A stretch of 64,000 nt of DNA from JACKOB01 sp024234575 (GCA_051208035.1 JBPJFZ010000011.1:1-64000); one strand, 5' to 3'. Shown: positions 17,222 through 26,688, counted from the stretch's first letter. The notes: generated from the letters alone by a model not told the origin. A program made the numbers and translations.

Positions 17222-17332
17222 GGTGACTTCTTCTGGTCCCCTCGCAACATGACATCGTGAACCCGGTCAGGCCCGGAAGGGAGCAGCCGCAGCGATAGAT
17301 TGTGTGCCGGGGTGCGGCTGGTTGAAGTCACC
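17222..17332 (+). ncRNA. ffs: 4.5S signal recognition particle RNA
   Basis: The RNA carries the highly conserved SRP helix 8 tip: GGTCAGGCCCGGAAGGGAGC followed by AGCCGCAG. Its ends GGTGACTTC and GAAGTCACC pair to close the hairpin, and GTGTGCCGGG matches the 3' half of E. coli 4.5S RNA. With FtsY and Ffh it targets membrane proteins during translation. The length, about 111 bases, fits the short bacterial form. A short T run (CACTTTT) follows and may end transcription. Confidence 0.96.
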
Positions 17333-17360
17333 ACCACTTTTAGCAGTTCTTGTCAGTTGT

Positions 17361-18473
17361 TCAAACGTCCCCAACATGCCTTTTAGCAAAGTGTCCCTTT
17401 CCTGATTTTTTAATATCGTAACAGGCGTTGTCTGCGGCTTTTAGCATGGCCTGGTAGGTTACTTTTTCATTGATACTGTAACCAATGCCAATACTTGCAC
17501 CTAGGCGAGGATGGTTTTCAGGTAGTGTTTTTTGTGATTCTTCGATTTTTTCTAACAGGTGTGCAGCAACGACTTCAGCCTGCTCGACAGAGCAGGGGGA
17601 TAACAGAATCATAAACTCATCTCCGCCCATTCTTGCAGCAGTATCTTCTGCGCGTACCGCCGCTCTGATGATTTCACCAATACGTTGAAGGGCTTTGTCA
17701 CCGGTTTGATGTCCGAGGGTGTCATTGACGGCCTTAAAGTTATCCAGGTCAATAAATAACAGTGCGGAGGTAGTGGCTGTGTTTTCAGTGCGAATTTTGA
17801 ATATATTTTCAAACTCTTCTCTATTCAGTAGCCCAACCAGGGAGTCATGGGTTGCTCGGTATTGCAAAGAATGCGTCATATCGATGTTTTCAATCATGAC
17901 GCGGTTTGCTTCTCGTGCAGAACGCATTAATACTAAACTAAGTAATCCCAACAGCATTGCCATGGCCAAGTGTGGGCGTTCACCTTCGACGAGAACTCTT
18001 GCCATTAGGGGAATAAGAGCAGGGAATAGAAACAGACGGTAGGTAAGCAGGTCAACAGAGTAGGTGCCGACAGCTCCTGAAGCCATCCCACCTACTAGAA
18101 ATATTACCAGTGCTTGATAGAGCGGGTTGTCTGCAAAAAAGAAAACCCCGAGTGCCCCGTAAAGACAGCCAGAAAAGAACGTCATGCTTCGATGCCACAA
18201 AAGCCAGGTCTCGGGGGGCATATCCTCAGCGTATCTGGTGTAACGACGATAGGTAATAACCCGTAAGGCGGTTAGGACAATACCGCAGGAAAGCCACATC
18301 CAAAGGCTAAGGCTTTCAAATACATCCCCCAGAACAAAGGCTGTCAGCGCCATGCCACCGAAACTGCCGTATAAAGCCGTATAGGAATTTGCATAAAGCA
18401 CGCGAACGACTTGTGTCGCTCGCCATTGCCCGGCAGTGATTTCTTTGTGTGAGCCAGTATCGTTGATCGTCAT
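17361..18473 (-). CDS. Membrane diguanylate cyclase (GGDEF)
   Basis: The 370-residue enzyme should make cyclic di-GMP from two GTP. Residues about 30-185 form several membrane helices in a MASE-like sensor. A GGDEF domain (about 205-365) follows, with the intact signature RMGGDEF (residues 281-287), the metal/nucleotide residues of IDLDNFKAVND and an RxxD inhibitory site (RAED, 274-277) placed five residues before GGDEF, so product inhibition is expected. No EAL domain is present. The nearby orphan periplasmic sugar-binding gene upstream on the same strand could provide a signal, but the 237-base gap makes a shared transcript uncertain. Confidence 0.92.
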   Translation of the reverse strand: MTINDTGSHKEITAGQWRATQVVRVLYANSYTALYGSFGGMALTAFVLGDVFESLSLWMWLSCGIVLTALRVITYRRYTRYAEDMPPETWLLWHRSMTFFSGCLYGALGVFFFADNPLYQALVIFLVGGMASGAVGTYSVDLLTYRLFLFPALIPLMARVLVEGERPHLAMAMLLGLLSLVLMRSAREANRVMIENIDMTHSLQYRATHDSLVGLLNREEFENIFKIRTENTATTSALLFIDLDNFKAVNDTLGHQTGDKALQRIGEIIRAAVRAEDTAARMGGDEFMILLSPCSVEQAEVVAAHLLEKIEESQKTLPENHPRLGASIGIGYSINEKVTYQAMLKAADNACYDIKKSGKGHFAKRHVGDV

Positions 18474-18710
18474 GTCTGTCGCGTAAGGTGATAGTGCACT
18501 TATTCTTTTTATCGGAATAACATCAAGTTAACAGGAAATTGTTCACACTAACTATAGAAGAGACAGAGATAATTGCGCGATTTATTGACTGGAAATTATC
18601 GAAAACTGTGAACCTGGCTTCAGTTATATTGTGTTTATCCTAAATGATTTGCTGATTTGACTGCAAAGTCGCTGGCAGGGGCGGCTGGTTTAGCTGCTTC
18701 ATCATTACCA

Positions 18711-19619
18711 TTATAAAGAGTGTTCATTGGCAGTAACGAAGGTTACGTCTAGAAAAACCGACTTCGGCTGCTTTTTTTCGGTAAGGTAGCGGTGTATCGC
18801 TTCTACACCAGTAAATCCCATTGCGGCTGGTTGTTGTACAATTGTCCCGTAAAGACTTTTTTCGTTAATGGCCTTCTCAATAAACGCATTGTAATCGAAG
18901 CCAATGTGCACCGGCTGCAATTTCATATATTTTAGTGCTGACACAACTGCCACGGTAGAGTCTTCGTTTGGTGAAAAAACACCGTGTAGCGGTACTTTGA
19001 GTTTTCGTAAATGACCTAGTGTGTTGTCGATAATGTCGGGTAAATAGGTACCAACATGGGCATCGATAACAATGTTTTTGCCATGTTCCAGCATAGTCTT
19101 AATGAAGCCGTCTTCTCTTTGAGTGGTTGTTTCTACACTTGCTTCTAAGCGAAATACAGCGATATTATTTTGCTCTGGCGAAAGCTGTGCAATTAACTTC
19201 TCGGCCGCTAATTTACCTGCACTGAAATTATCTGTGGTAAATAGCGCAATCTCAGGGAGGCTTTTTAACGGCCTGTCAGCAAATACCACCGTGATGCCTT
19301 TCTTTTGCAGGCGCATAACATCGTTGTGCAAGGTAGGAGTGTTTGGCGCTAAGACCAAACCGACACAGCCTCTTGTCTCGAAGTATTTTATGATTTCAGC
19401 CTGGGCGATGTAATTGGCTTCCAACTTCGGTCCGCGCGAAATGATTTGATAGCCGTATTTTTCTCCCGCATCGACGGCTCCTTCTGCCAGTGTGCTCCAG
19501 AATTTTTCACCTGATCCGGCGCTGATGACGCCAATGCATTGCTGCTCAGCCAAAGCTGTGTGTGTAAACAGCATCGTTAGACTTAAGCAGGTTGAAAGGA
19601 AAGTTAGTATTGGTTGCAT
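18711..19619 (-). CDS. Periplasmic sugar-binding protein (type 1 PBP), orphan
   Basis: The 302-residue protein has a signal peptide ending at about ALAEQQ (residue 25). The mature part is a ribose/galactose-type binding protein with the usual opening strand IGVISAGSGEKFWSTLAEGA, VLAPNTPTLHNDVMRLQKKG, the middle DNFSAGKLAAEKL and the C-terminal IVQQPAAMGFTGVEAIHRYL. ABC import genes that normally accompany such proteins are not adjacent. It may serve a transporter elsewhere or act as a ligand sensor for a membrane partner; the diguanylate cyclase gene lies downstream on the same strand. The ligand cannot be named. Confidence 0.88.
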   Translation of the reverse strand: MQPILTFLSTCLSLTMLFTHTALAEQQCIGVISAGSGEKFWSTLAEGAVDAGEKYGYQIISRGPKLEANYIAQAEIIKYFETRGCVGLVLAPNTPTLHNDVMRLQKKGITVVFADRPLKSLPEIALFTTDNFSAGKLAAEKLIAQLSPEQNNIAVFRLEASVETTTQREDGFIKTMLEHGKNIVIDAHVGTYLPDIIDNTLGHLRKLKVPLHGVFSPNEDSTVAVVSALKYMKLQPVHIGFDYNAFIEKAINEKSLYGTIVQQPAAMGFTGVEAIHRYLTEKKQPKSVFLDVTFVTANEHSL

Positions 19620-19785
19620 AACGACAGGCCCTGCTCAACGTGAAGTTACAAAGCTAATATGCGTAATAGAATAATTAAAGCATAGCTGCTGTTTGTTTGC
19701 GTGGCTAATATTTGTACAATTACCCAGGTTTTTCGTCCTAGGGGTTCGTTGCTTTAAAAAATAAGCGTACCAGCAAAAGCCATAT

Positions 19786-22700
19786 TTAACGATTAAGCAG
19801 CTCGGGGTTTCCACCGATTGCTGTGGTGTTCATGGTTACAGTTGTTTCCGTGAGAAAAGCTTGTAGATAATTATACCCGCCTGCTTTGGGTCCAGTGCCA
19901 GAAAGGTTGCAACCGCCGAAAGGTTGCATACCCACCGTTGCACCGATGATATCGCGATTAACGTAGATGTTTCCGCAACGAATGCCTTTGGTAAAAAGCT
20001 CGATACGTGATGGCAGGCGCGAATGAATGCCAAATGTCAGACCAAAGTTCTTTTTATTAATGAGTGAAATTACGCTTTCTGGCGCAGACTCATCATAGCC
20101 TGCCAGGTGCAACACTGGTCCAAACACTTCCTGATTAATATCATCAAGGCTGGTGAGTTGCAGTAAGGTTGGCGGGACATAGTGGCCAGCACTGGCTGAA
20201 AGACCTTTCACGACTGTTTGATAGAGGACTTTTTTTTTGTTCTCTTTTATATAGGTCATAACATTAACTTTAGCTTCAGCGGATATAAGTGGCCCAATGT
20301 CATTACTGATGTCATTGGTAGTACCGACAGTTATCATCGCCATTGCTTCAGCTAGCTTCGCGCGATAGTCGGCGAGCTGCGATGTTGGAACGATAAGCAC
20401 ACGCAAGGACGAACAGCGTTGCCCGGCGCTGTCGAATGCTGAATGTAACGCATCTCTGATTACCTGATCCATTCGGGCGCTGGAATCTGTAACCATAAAG
20501 TTAAGACCGCCGGTTTCTGCGATAAGGCCCGCAATGCTGTTTGTTCTTGTTGCCAGTGTCTGATTGATGCTATGTGCGGCGTCGAGTGACCCGGTGAAAA
20601 CAACTTTCGCAACAGCTTCATTTTTTAAGACATTGCGGCTAAATACATCAGCATCCGTCAGCACCAGTTGAATCCAGTGCTTGGGGAAACCGGCCCGGCT
20701 AAGTAGCTCGAAAACATAGGAAGCGATAAGAGTGGTTGTGCTGGCGGGCTTGGCTATTACCGCGTTTCCTGTCACAAAGGCTGCAAGCACCTGGCCAAGG
20801 AATATTGCCAAAGGGAAGTTCCATGGGCTGATGCAGGCGATAACCCCTCGGGCCTGATAGTAAAGCTGGTTAGTTTCTCCACAAATGCTATCCAGCTTTT
20901 TAGAAGTCGTTAATAGTGTCTCGGCTTGCTTGGCATAGAAAAAGCAAAAATCAATTGCTTCTCTAATTTCTGCACCGGCGTCGGCGGCAGACTTTCCGGC
21001 CTCATAGACTAATAACGATGTGAGCGCGTTACGCTCGTCATGAAGAATCGTTGCCAGTGAATGTAGCATTGCAATGCGCTCCTGAACCGTGCCTTTGGAT
21101 ATCTCATCAAAGGCTTCGCATGCCGCATTAACCGCGTTAATGGCCAAAGCATCGTCAGCAATGAGGGTGTTACCCAAAAATACTTCTGTATCGGCAGGCG
21201 AATACTTAGCAACGCTGCGGCCTGAGGTATGTTCGATACCGCCAATGATCGAGCCTATTTTGCGTTTGGCAACGGGGAAGCTTTGTAAAAGGAACCGTTG
21301 CAAAGTATCTAAGCCTTCGAATTTATCAGGGAAAACAGAAGGTGCCAATGGGCGTTTGGGTAAAAGCAGATCAACCGGCACTGGCAGCAGTGTTGGCAAG
21401 GGGGCTATATCATTAAGCTTTTTCAACGGTGAATGCAGCAGTTCGGAGTGCTCGTTTAACTGACTTATATGGTAAAGAAAAGAGGAGTTAACACCGTTTT
21501 CCAACAACCTCCTTACCAGATAGGGCAGCAACTCGTCATGCAATCCGACCGGGCAGTATATACGCGTTTTTTGGTTGAAAAGATTCTGCGCTGCCTGATG
21601 GATACTATCCCCCATGCCATACAATTTTTGGAATTCGAAACGGGTACAGTTAAAGAGTCTGGCAATTTCAACTACGGATGCCAGGGTATTAATATTGTGC
21701 GTAGCAAACTGACCGTAAAAAGCTTGCTGGCAAGTCATTATTTTTGCAGTACAGGCAAGATAGTTTAAGTCGGTGTGTAATTTATTGGTAAAAACGCCAT
21801 AGTTTGTATGGCCTTGTTGCTGGCTGTATTTTATTTCTGTGTCCCAGTAAGCCCCTTTTACCAGGCGAATATGGATTGATTTGCCCGTGTCATCACAAAA
21901 CTTTTTAAGCATATCGATACAGGTTAACGCTCTTGTCTGATATGCCTGCACAGCCAGCCCCAGGTTATAGGGTGTAGCTAATGTCAGCTCTTCTAGAAGT
22001 GTTTTTATCACATCCATTTGCATTTCGAGACGCCAGGATTCTTCTGCATCCAGTGTGATGGGGATTTTATTGCTGTCGGCTAACATCACTAAGGTTTTTA
22101 AGCGCCAAAGTAGTCGCTGCCGAACTTTTGGCCAATGCGAGGGCGTATAAAGTGGTTCAATTGCCGACAGCTTTATTGAAACACCCGGAGGACTCGCGAA
22201 TGCAGTGTGCTGATAGGTTGCTAAAGATTTAATGCACGCATGGTAATTTTCGTAAAACTTGTCCGCTTGTGCCAGGGTAACGGCTTCTTCGCCAAGCATA
22301 TCAAACGACTGGCTAAAACCCTGCGACTGCAGCGCCTGCGAGTTCGCTACTGCATCGTCAATACTGCTGCCGCAGACAAACGTTTTGGCTAACTGTTTGA
22401 GCAGCGTTTTCACAATACCGATAACACAGGGCGGTCCTAGCTTGTCGACCACAGAGCGCATAACCCCGGGTGCGATGGTCTTGTCTTCCATTTTATGCAG
22501 CCATTGGCTACCTAAATCTAGCATCAATGTTGATAAATTTACCCAGGGTGAAGGGGAGTGGTAGAAATGGCTTTGCCAATCAGCAGACTCTATAAACTCA
22601 TCCACCAGATGAATGGCCAAGGGGGTATTATGAACCCTCAAAAAACACTCGGTCAGTTGCAAAAGCGCCAGTCCTTCTCGGTTGTCCAGGCTATATTCGC

Positions 22701-23049
22701 TCATCCAGTCAGCAAAGAAATCTCGCTCGCTGTGTAGTGTTTTCGTTTCTAAAAATAATGCTTTTGCCGATTGCTCAATATCGTCAATAACAGAGGCTTG
22801 GGTTAGTGATGTGTGTTGCAGAGTGGCGATGATGTTCTTAACAATGACACTTTCAGATTGATTAATAATATCGGAGAACGGCTTTACGAATGTGGGCCAG
22901 TATTTTGGTTGAATAGCTTTTGGATCAGCTGCTTCTAGCGGGCGATTGCCGTCATTACATTGTGCGTCATTGCTAAAATTTTGTAATCGGAATACTTCAC
23001 TTAAACCCAATACGCTCTTATTTGGCGCGGGTGTTTGTTGATTTTTCAT
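19786..23049 (-). CDS. putA: Bifunctional proline dehydrogenase / glutamate-semialdehyde dehydrogenase
   Basis: PutA oxidises proline to glutamate in two steps. The N-terminal half holds the flavin barrel (RLVKGAYWDTEIKYSQ, FEFQKLYGMGDSIHQAAQ). The C-terminal half is an aldehyde dehydrogenase with CISPWNFPLAIFLGQ, VFTGSL, catalytic Glu in LIAETGGLN and catalytic Cys in SAGQRCSSLRVL. The start is set at ATG 23049, which has GGGAGG six bases upstream; the frame extends to 23070. At about 1087 residues it lacks the N-terminal ribbon-helix-helix DNA-binding domain of trifunctional E. coli PutA (1320), so it should not repress its own gene. It follows glpD on the same strand with a 75-base gap. 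Confidence 0.96.
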   Translation of the reverse strand: MKNQQTPAPNKSVLGLSEVFRLQNFSNDAQCNDGNRPLEAADPKAIQPKYWPTFVKPFSDIINQSESVIVKNIIATLQHTSLTQASVIDDIEQSAKALFLETKTLHSERDFFADWMSEYSLDNREGLALLQLTECFLRVHNTPLAIHLVDEFIESADWQSHFYHSPSPWVNLSTLMLDLGSQWLHKMEDKTIAPGVMRSVVDKLGPPCVIGIVKTLLKQLAKTFVCGSSIDDAVANSQALQSQGFSQSFDMLGEEAVTLAQADKFYENYHACIKSLATYQHTAFASPPGVSIKLSAIEPLYTPSHWPKVRQRLLWRLKTLVMLADSNKIPITLDAEESWRLEMQMDVIKTLLEELTLATPYNLGLAVQAYQTRALTCIDMLKKFCDDTGKSIHIRLVKGAYWDTEIKYSQQQGHTNYGVFTNKLHTDLNYLACTAKIMTCQQAFYGQFATHNINTLASVVEIARLFNCTRFEFQKLYGMGDSIHQAAQNLFNQKTRIYCPVGLHDELLPYLVRRLLENGVNSSFLYHISQLNEHSELLHSPLKKLNDIAPLPTLLPVPVDLLLPKRPLAPSVFPDKFEGLDTLQRFLLQSFPVAKRKIGSIIGGIEHTSGRSVAKYSPADTEVFLGNTLIADDALAINAVNAACEAFDEISKGTVQERIAMLHSLATILHDERNALTSLLVYEAGKSAADAGAEIREAIDFCFFYAKQAETLLTTSKKLDSICGETNQLYYQARGVIACISPWNFPLAIFLGQVLAAFVTGNAVIAKPASTTTLIASYVFELLSRAGFPKHWIQLVLTDADVFSRNVLKNEAVAKVVFTGSLDAAHSINQTLATRTNSIAGLIAETGGLNFMVTDSSARMDQVIRDALHSAFDSAGQRCSSLRVLIVPTSQLADYRAKLAEAMAMITVGTTNDISNDIGPLISAEAKVNVMTYIKENKKKVLYQTVVKGLSASAGHYVPPTLLQLTSLDDINQEVFGPVLHLAGYDESAPESVISLINKKNFGLTFGIHSRLPSRIELFTKGIRCGNIYVNRDIIGATVGMQPFGGCNLSGTGPKAGGYNYLQAFLTETTVTMNTTAIGGNPELLNR

Positions 23050-23124
23050 TGCGGAACCTCCCAACAACACAGGTTGTGGTTTTCCCTATTTTAATAAATA
23101 GCTTTAATAAACATATCTATGCTA

Positions 23125-24729
23125 TTAATTATTATCAAAATATTCGTGGTACTTTACATCTGCACTCGCACCAAAAAGAATTTCACACGCGGTTTTTAAT
23201 CCCGGTGCAGCCTCCAGTTCTTTTCGGGTAACGACTAAAGAAATCTTGGATCTACGGCGCAAAAAGTCATCCAGCCTGGTGATCATTTCCCGGCGGGCGG
23301 CATGTTCTATTTCACAGCGCACGTATTCTGCTCGTTCGATCAAGAGGTCTGCGGCAGATGGGTCAGAGCGTATGCTTTCCAGCATTTCAAAGGCCTGGGC
23401 TCCGTAGCGTCGCCAAAACCTATGGCTTAATTTCTCCGACGATGTTTTTGATGTGTAGCTATCCAGGTTCATTAACTCAGCCTGGTGAAAAAATTCTTTT
23501 TTGACTTCTTCATGGGGCTCGCCGTACCAAATTTTATCGAAGTGCGGCATATTCACCTTTAATTTCTTAACAAGGTCAGCTATTTCATCTCCTACGTTAA
23601 GACAATCAGTGAGCTTACCGCCATAGATAGAAATATGTCTTTCTTTCTCATTCAATTCGATCGCATGTTTACGGGATAACTGCAGCCAATCTGTGTTTTC
23701 ACCTTCCCCTGAGGTGACTACCAGGGGCCGCACACCACATCGCTCGGCAATGATACTTTTTTCTGTCAGCGGTTTTGAAAGCATAAGACGCGCATTGATG
23801 TTATCCAGCACAAACTTTCTGTCTTCGGCGGTCACAGTGGTTTCTGGTGAGTCGACTCTCGTATCCGTGGTGCCGATGCAGGTTTTGGGGCCCATTGGTA
23901 TCACGAAAAAAAGACGACCATCATCAGCAAAGAATGTAAGCACGCGCTCATTCCGGGTTACCCGGTCGACGATAAGGTGAATTCCCTTTGAAAATGCGTG
24001 ATGGTGTTTAGTAGTTTGATGGTTAAGCTTGTTGTGATAATCAGCATAAGGGCCGCAGGCATTGATAATAACTTTGCTTTTTATGTCAAATGTAGTGTTG
24101 GTTTCATTGTTTTTGCATTGCGTTGTCCACCAGCCATCGTCCCTTTTGCTGCCTAAAGACTCAACGTAGTTTGCGGCGACTGCGCCATAATTCATGGCCG
24201 AGCGAATAAACTGGAATACAAAACGCGCATCGTTGTCATAGAGATAGGCGTCTGAATACTCAAAACCGCCAGCCGCACTGCCAAGATTTATTACTTTTTC
24301 TTCCTTTTTGATGGTTGATCGCCCTAAAAGCCGAGGCAACCTTGTAAATCCATTTCCCATAATCCAGTACAAAATTGTCCCTAAATAGAGAAAAAGCGGC
24401 GAATATCGAAAACCTTTATCAATGGTTGTGAGGAATCTTATTTCTTTAACAGTAGATGGGTAGCATTGCATGAGTTGGTTACGAGATCGACAAAGTTTAC
24501 GTACGAGGCCGAATTCGTAGGTTTCCATGTACTTGATGCCGCCCCAGGCCAGATTGGAAGACTGAGAGCTGGTAAACCCGGCGAAGTCACCTTTATCGAT
24601 AATGGCAACTTTAGCGCCACGTGCAGCCAATGACGCTGCTGCAACGGCCCCATTGATACCGCCACCGATAATCAGGACGTCATAGTTTTCGTGGTCAAGC
24701 CTTTTGATGTTGTTTTCGCGCAGAGTCAT
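23125..24729 (-). CDS. glpD: FAD-dependent glycerol-3-phosphate dehydrogenase
   Basis: The 534-residue protein oxidises glycerol-3-phosphate to dihydroxyacetone phosphate and passes electrons to quinone. The N-terminal Rossmann motif GGGINGAVAAASLAARG binds FAD, followed by GDFAGFTSSQSSNLAWGGIK, which is typical of GlpD. The middle has KVIINACGPYAD and FFVIPMGPKTCIGTTDT, and the C-terminal domain includes IYGGKLTDCLNVGDE. The length is close to E. coli GlpD (501). Glycerol uptake and kinase genes are not in the window. The gene is first of a minus-strand pair with putA, both feeding the quinone pool, and shares a 286-base upstream region with the small membrane protein gene at 25016. Confidence 0.92.
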   Translation of the reverse strand: MTLRENNIKRLDHENYDVLIIGGGINGAVAAASLAARGAKVAIIDKGDFAGFTSSQSSNLAWGGIKYMETYEFGLVRKLCRSRNQLMQCYPSTVKEIRFLTTIDKGFRYSPLFLYLGTILYWIMGNGFTRLPRLLGRSTIKKEEKVINLGSAAGGFEYSDAYLYDNDARFVFQFIRSAMNYGAVAANYVESLGSKRDDGWWTTQCKNNETNTTFDIKSKVIINACGPYADYHNKLNHQTTKHHHAFSKGIHLIVDRVTRNERVLTFFADDGRLFFVIPMGPKTCIGTTDTRVDSPETTVTAEDRKFVLDNINARLMLSKPLTEKSIIAERCGVRPLVVTSGEGENTDWLQLSRKHAIELNEKERHISIYGGKLTDCLNVGDEIADLVKKLKVNMPHFDKIWYGEPHEEVKKEFFHQAELMNLDSYTSKTSSEKLSHRFWRRYGAQAFEMLESIRSDPSAADLLIERAEYVRCEIEHAARREMITRLDDFLRRRSKISLVVTRKELEAAPGLKTACEILFGASADVKYHEYFDNN

Positions 24730-25015
24730 TGGATCCCAAACAGCTTATTTTGTTTTTGGTGGCGTACCTGATAGGCACAGTTTCTATAAAGTGTAGTTTG
24801 GATGAAAAAAAAAGCAGTGAGTAGAGAAAATAAATGAGGGGATTGTTTGATGTAAATCGCCACTAAAACTAGACAAACATCTCTGCTGGTATGCGGCAAT
24901 CATTAAGGCAGATGATACGAATCAATTGTGACAATGTTTGACATTTTGGCTCTTCGCAAACGGCTAGAAAGGTCTAACATTGGCACTAGGAAAAACAATC
25001 ATTGGAGACAAGAAA

Positions 25016-25441
25016 ATGGCCAAAGGAATTCACTCAGTAAGCCCAGTATTTCAACATCGCATTGGCAATGAGCCTCAGGCCCGCCCAACCAAAAAGGCGA
25101 ACACTTTGTTTGGAATTCTTCTCCCGGCAACATTTGTTGTGGGTGTCATCGCGGGTATGTCTTTTTTGACGACGGTTCATGAAGAAAACAAAGAGCTATT
25201 AACCATGCAGCTTTCGGACGCGAAGAAAGCGTTGGTAGCCGCTGACTCTTCTACAAATTTAGCCGTACACGTAGCTAATTATTACGGACAGCCAGATCAG
25301 GTAAGTAAGCGTGACCTGAACTTGTTGCTCGAGCAGGCGGCTCGTACTCAGCAGGTAGAGGTTGTCACTGCCGGATCTGATTACACTGTTGTGTCAGTGA
25401 ACGGTAAGCAGCTGCATTTGCCTTTTCAATGGCAGCCATAG
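25016..25441 (+). CDS. Small membrane-anchored hypothetical protein
   Basis: The 141-residue protein starts at ATG 25016, with GGAGAC about ten bases upstream; the upstream TTG at 24980 is in frame but has no ribosome site. A basic N-terminal tail of about 30 residues is followed by one membrane helix (LFGILLPATFVVGVIAGMSF), then a probably periplasmic domain with a coiled-coil-like stretch and a small beta-rich end (VNGKQLHLPFQWQP). I recognise no family. It stands alone, divergent from glpD. Confidence 0.75.
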   Translation: MAKGIHSVSPVFQHRIGNEPQARPTKKANTLFGILLPATFVVGVIAGMSFLTTVHEENKELLTMQLSDAKKALVAADSSTNLAVHVANYYGQPDQVSKRDLNLLLEQAARTQQVEVVTAGSDYTVVSVNGKQLHLPFQWQP

Positions 25442-25503
25442 TTTTTAAAGGCCTTTACACTTGGGCGCGGCCACAATTTAGCACAAGAAGTTAACCCGTT
25501 TTC

Positions 25504-25544
25504 AAAAAAAAACTGACAGTCACCGTAAAAGGTAGCTGTCAGTT
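25504..25544 (-). terminator. Rho-independent terminator of the phasin-like genes
   Basis: Read on the minus strand, AACTGACAG (25544-25536) and CTGTCAGTT (25519-25511) form a nine-base stem, followed by seven T (25510-25504). It lies 33 bases past the stop codon of the phasin-like gene at 25577. Confidence 0.85.
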
Positions 25545-25576
25545 CAATCCGAGCAACGTTGCTAATTCATTTCAAA

Positions 25577-25852
25577 TCAGGCATCGGCTTCCGGTTTTTT
25601 GCCAGGCAATAGCTCTTCGGCATACTCTCCAGCCTTCTTATTAACAAAACGAATGGCCTCATAAATCGAGCCAATGGTGTTGTCTTGCAGTGCCTTTGCC
25701 TGTTCGGCAGATTCCTGCAGTGGACCTATTTTGGCAATGAAGTCAAAAGGCATATCTGCGATTTTTTTATGCACTTCCTCAACCGAGCAAGCACCTTTAT
25801 CAATGGCATTTTCAACAAAGTCTTTTAACGTTTTAATCTGGTCAGTGATCAT
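25577..25852 (-). CDS. Phasin-like protein
   Basis: The 91-residue helical protein starts at ATG 25852, which has GGAG six bases upstream; an in-frame ATG at 25864 lacks a ribosome site. It is amphipathic, has no signal peptide, and matches its upstream neighbour in pattern: EVHKKIADMPFDFIAKIG and GSIYEAIRFVNKKAGEYAEE correspond to RVHQTALDMAVDFLKVIG and GSVYEAIRATNQQVGNMANE. Phasins coat polyhydroxyalkanoate granules, but these are shorter than classical phasins and no PHA synthase gene is nearby, so the role is inferred. A clear terminator follows it. Confidence 0.75.
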   Translation of the reverse strand: MITDQIKTLKDFVENAIDKGACSVEEVHKKIADMPFDFIAKIGPLQESAEQAKALQDNTIGSIYEAIRFVNKKAGEYAEELLPGKKPEADA

Positions 25853-25922
25853 AGCAAACTCCATTTTTTAATCAGTTATCTGTTTAAGTTGTGCGTTATT
25901 ACAACGTATCACCGTCTACACA

Positions 25923-26210
25923 TCATTTTTTACTGGGTTTGATCGCTTCCTTGGGGCCGCCAACAATTTCGTTTGCCATGTTGCCAACCTGCTGGTTGGT
26001 AGCACGAATCGCTTCATAAACGCTGCCTACCAATTTACGCTGCTTTTCTTTAGCTTCAGTCGCTTTTTCTTCTGGTAAGCCAATTACCTTAAGAAAGTCT
26101 ACCGCCATATCGAGAGCAGTTTGGTGCACCCGTTCCACGGTATCTACAACATTTTCTACTGTCTCTTGCACAAAATTTGCAAAGGTTCCGGCTTTTTGCG
26201 TTGTATTCAT
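25923..26210 (-). CDS. Phasin-like protein, paralogue of the downstream gene
   Basis: The 95-residue protein is predicted to be one or two long amphipathic helices (FVQETVENVVDTVERVHQTA) with a short basic tail. It shares the GSVYEAIRxxN motif with the next gene and is probably its tandem duplicate; the two are 70 bases apart on one strand and may be cotranscribed. The start ATG 26210 has GGAAA upstream. An inverted repeat about 45-55 bases before the start is a candidate operator. Assignment to the phasin family rests on helix pattern and size; granule binding is not shown by the sequence. Confidence 0.75.
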   Translation of the reverse strand: MNTTQKAGTFANFVQETVENVVDTVERVHQTALDMAVDFLKVIGLPEEKATEAKEKQRKLVGSVYEAIRATNQQVGNMANEIVGGPKEAIKPSKK

Positions 26211-26253
26211 AATGATTTCCTTTTCTTGTTTGATTTTTAATTGGTCTCTATGC

Positions 26254-26274
26254 GTACAGTGTACACCTGTGTAC
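26254..26274. promoter_or_regulatory. Palindromic operator candidate upstream of phasin-like genes
   Basis: GTACAC (26261-26266) and GTGTAC (26269-26274) form an inverted repeat with a two-base gap. It overlaps a second palindrome, GTAC-AGT-GTAC (26254-26264). The site lies 44-64 bases upstream of the phasin-like start codon. A PHA-responsive repressor such as a PhaR-type protein is a possible partner, but none is in the window. Confidence 0.4.
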
Positions 26275-26688
26275 TAATAATGCAATCGACATTTGAGGAT
26301 GAGTTAGTAGTCGTAAAAATGCACAACAAAATCAGTGCTGAAACAGGCGAAAGTTTATATATGCTGTGTGTTTAGTTGTAATGCTATTCAGGCTTCCTTT
26401 GAGACTCAGACAAAGACTTTAACCTTCATTAGTCTCGCAATCTCTTTATAGAAAAAGATGACAGACTGTTACTAAATCAACTTATTCACAGAGCTTGTGT
26501 GTGGCTTGTCGCAAAATAGATATTGCTAGAAACTATTTTTTGGTGCCGAGACGTTCACATGAAAACAGGTTAGGTGTTGCCAGTGAGCGAAATCGCCATA
26601 AATATTCTAAAACGAACAGAAAAAGCTTGTTGAAGCAAAATATGTTATTTAAAGAAAAAAATAATTATTCGATATTGCACTAGGTAAT
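26275..26688. other. Intergenic stretch without a recognised gene
   Basis: This AT-rich stretch has a plus-strand ORF at 26495-26683 with no ribosome site and no protein-like pattern, so I do not call it a gene. I see no RNA or repeat here. The folded element at 26689-26818 follows. Confidence 0.5.

Noticed and set aside
26495..26683. 62-residue plus-strand ORF in the intergenic region before the folded element
   Set aside because: It has no ribosome site, an AT-driven Lys/Asn-rich composition and no recognisable pattern.
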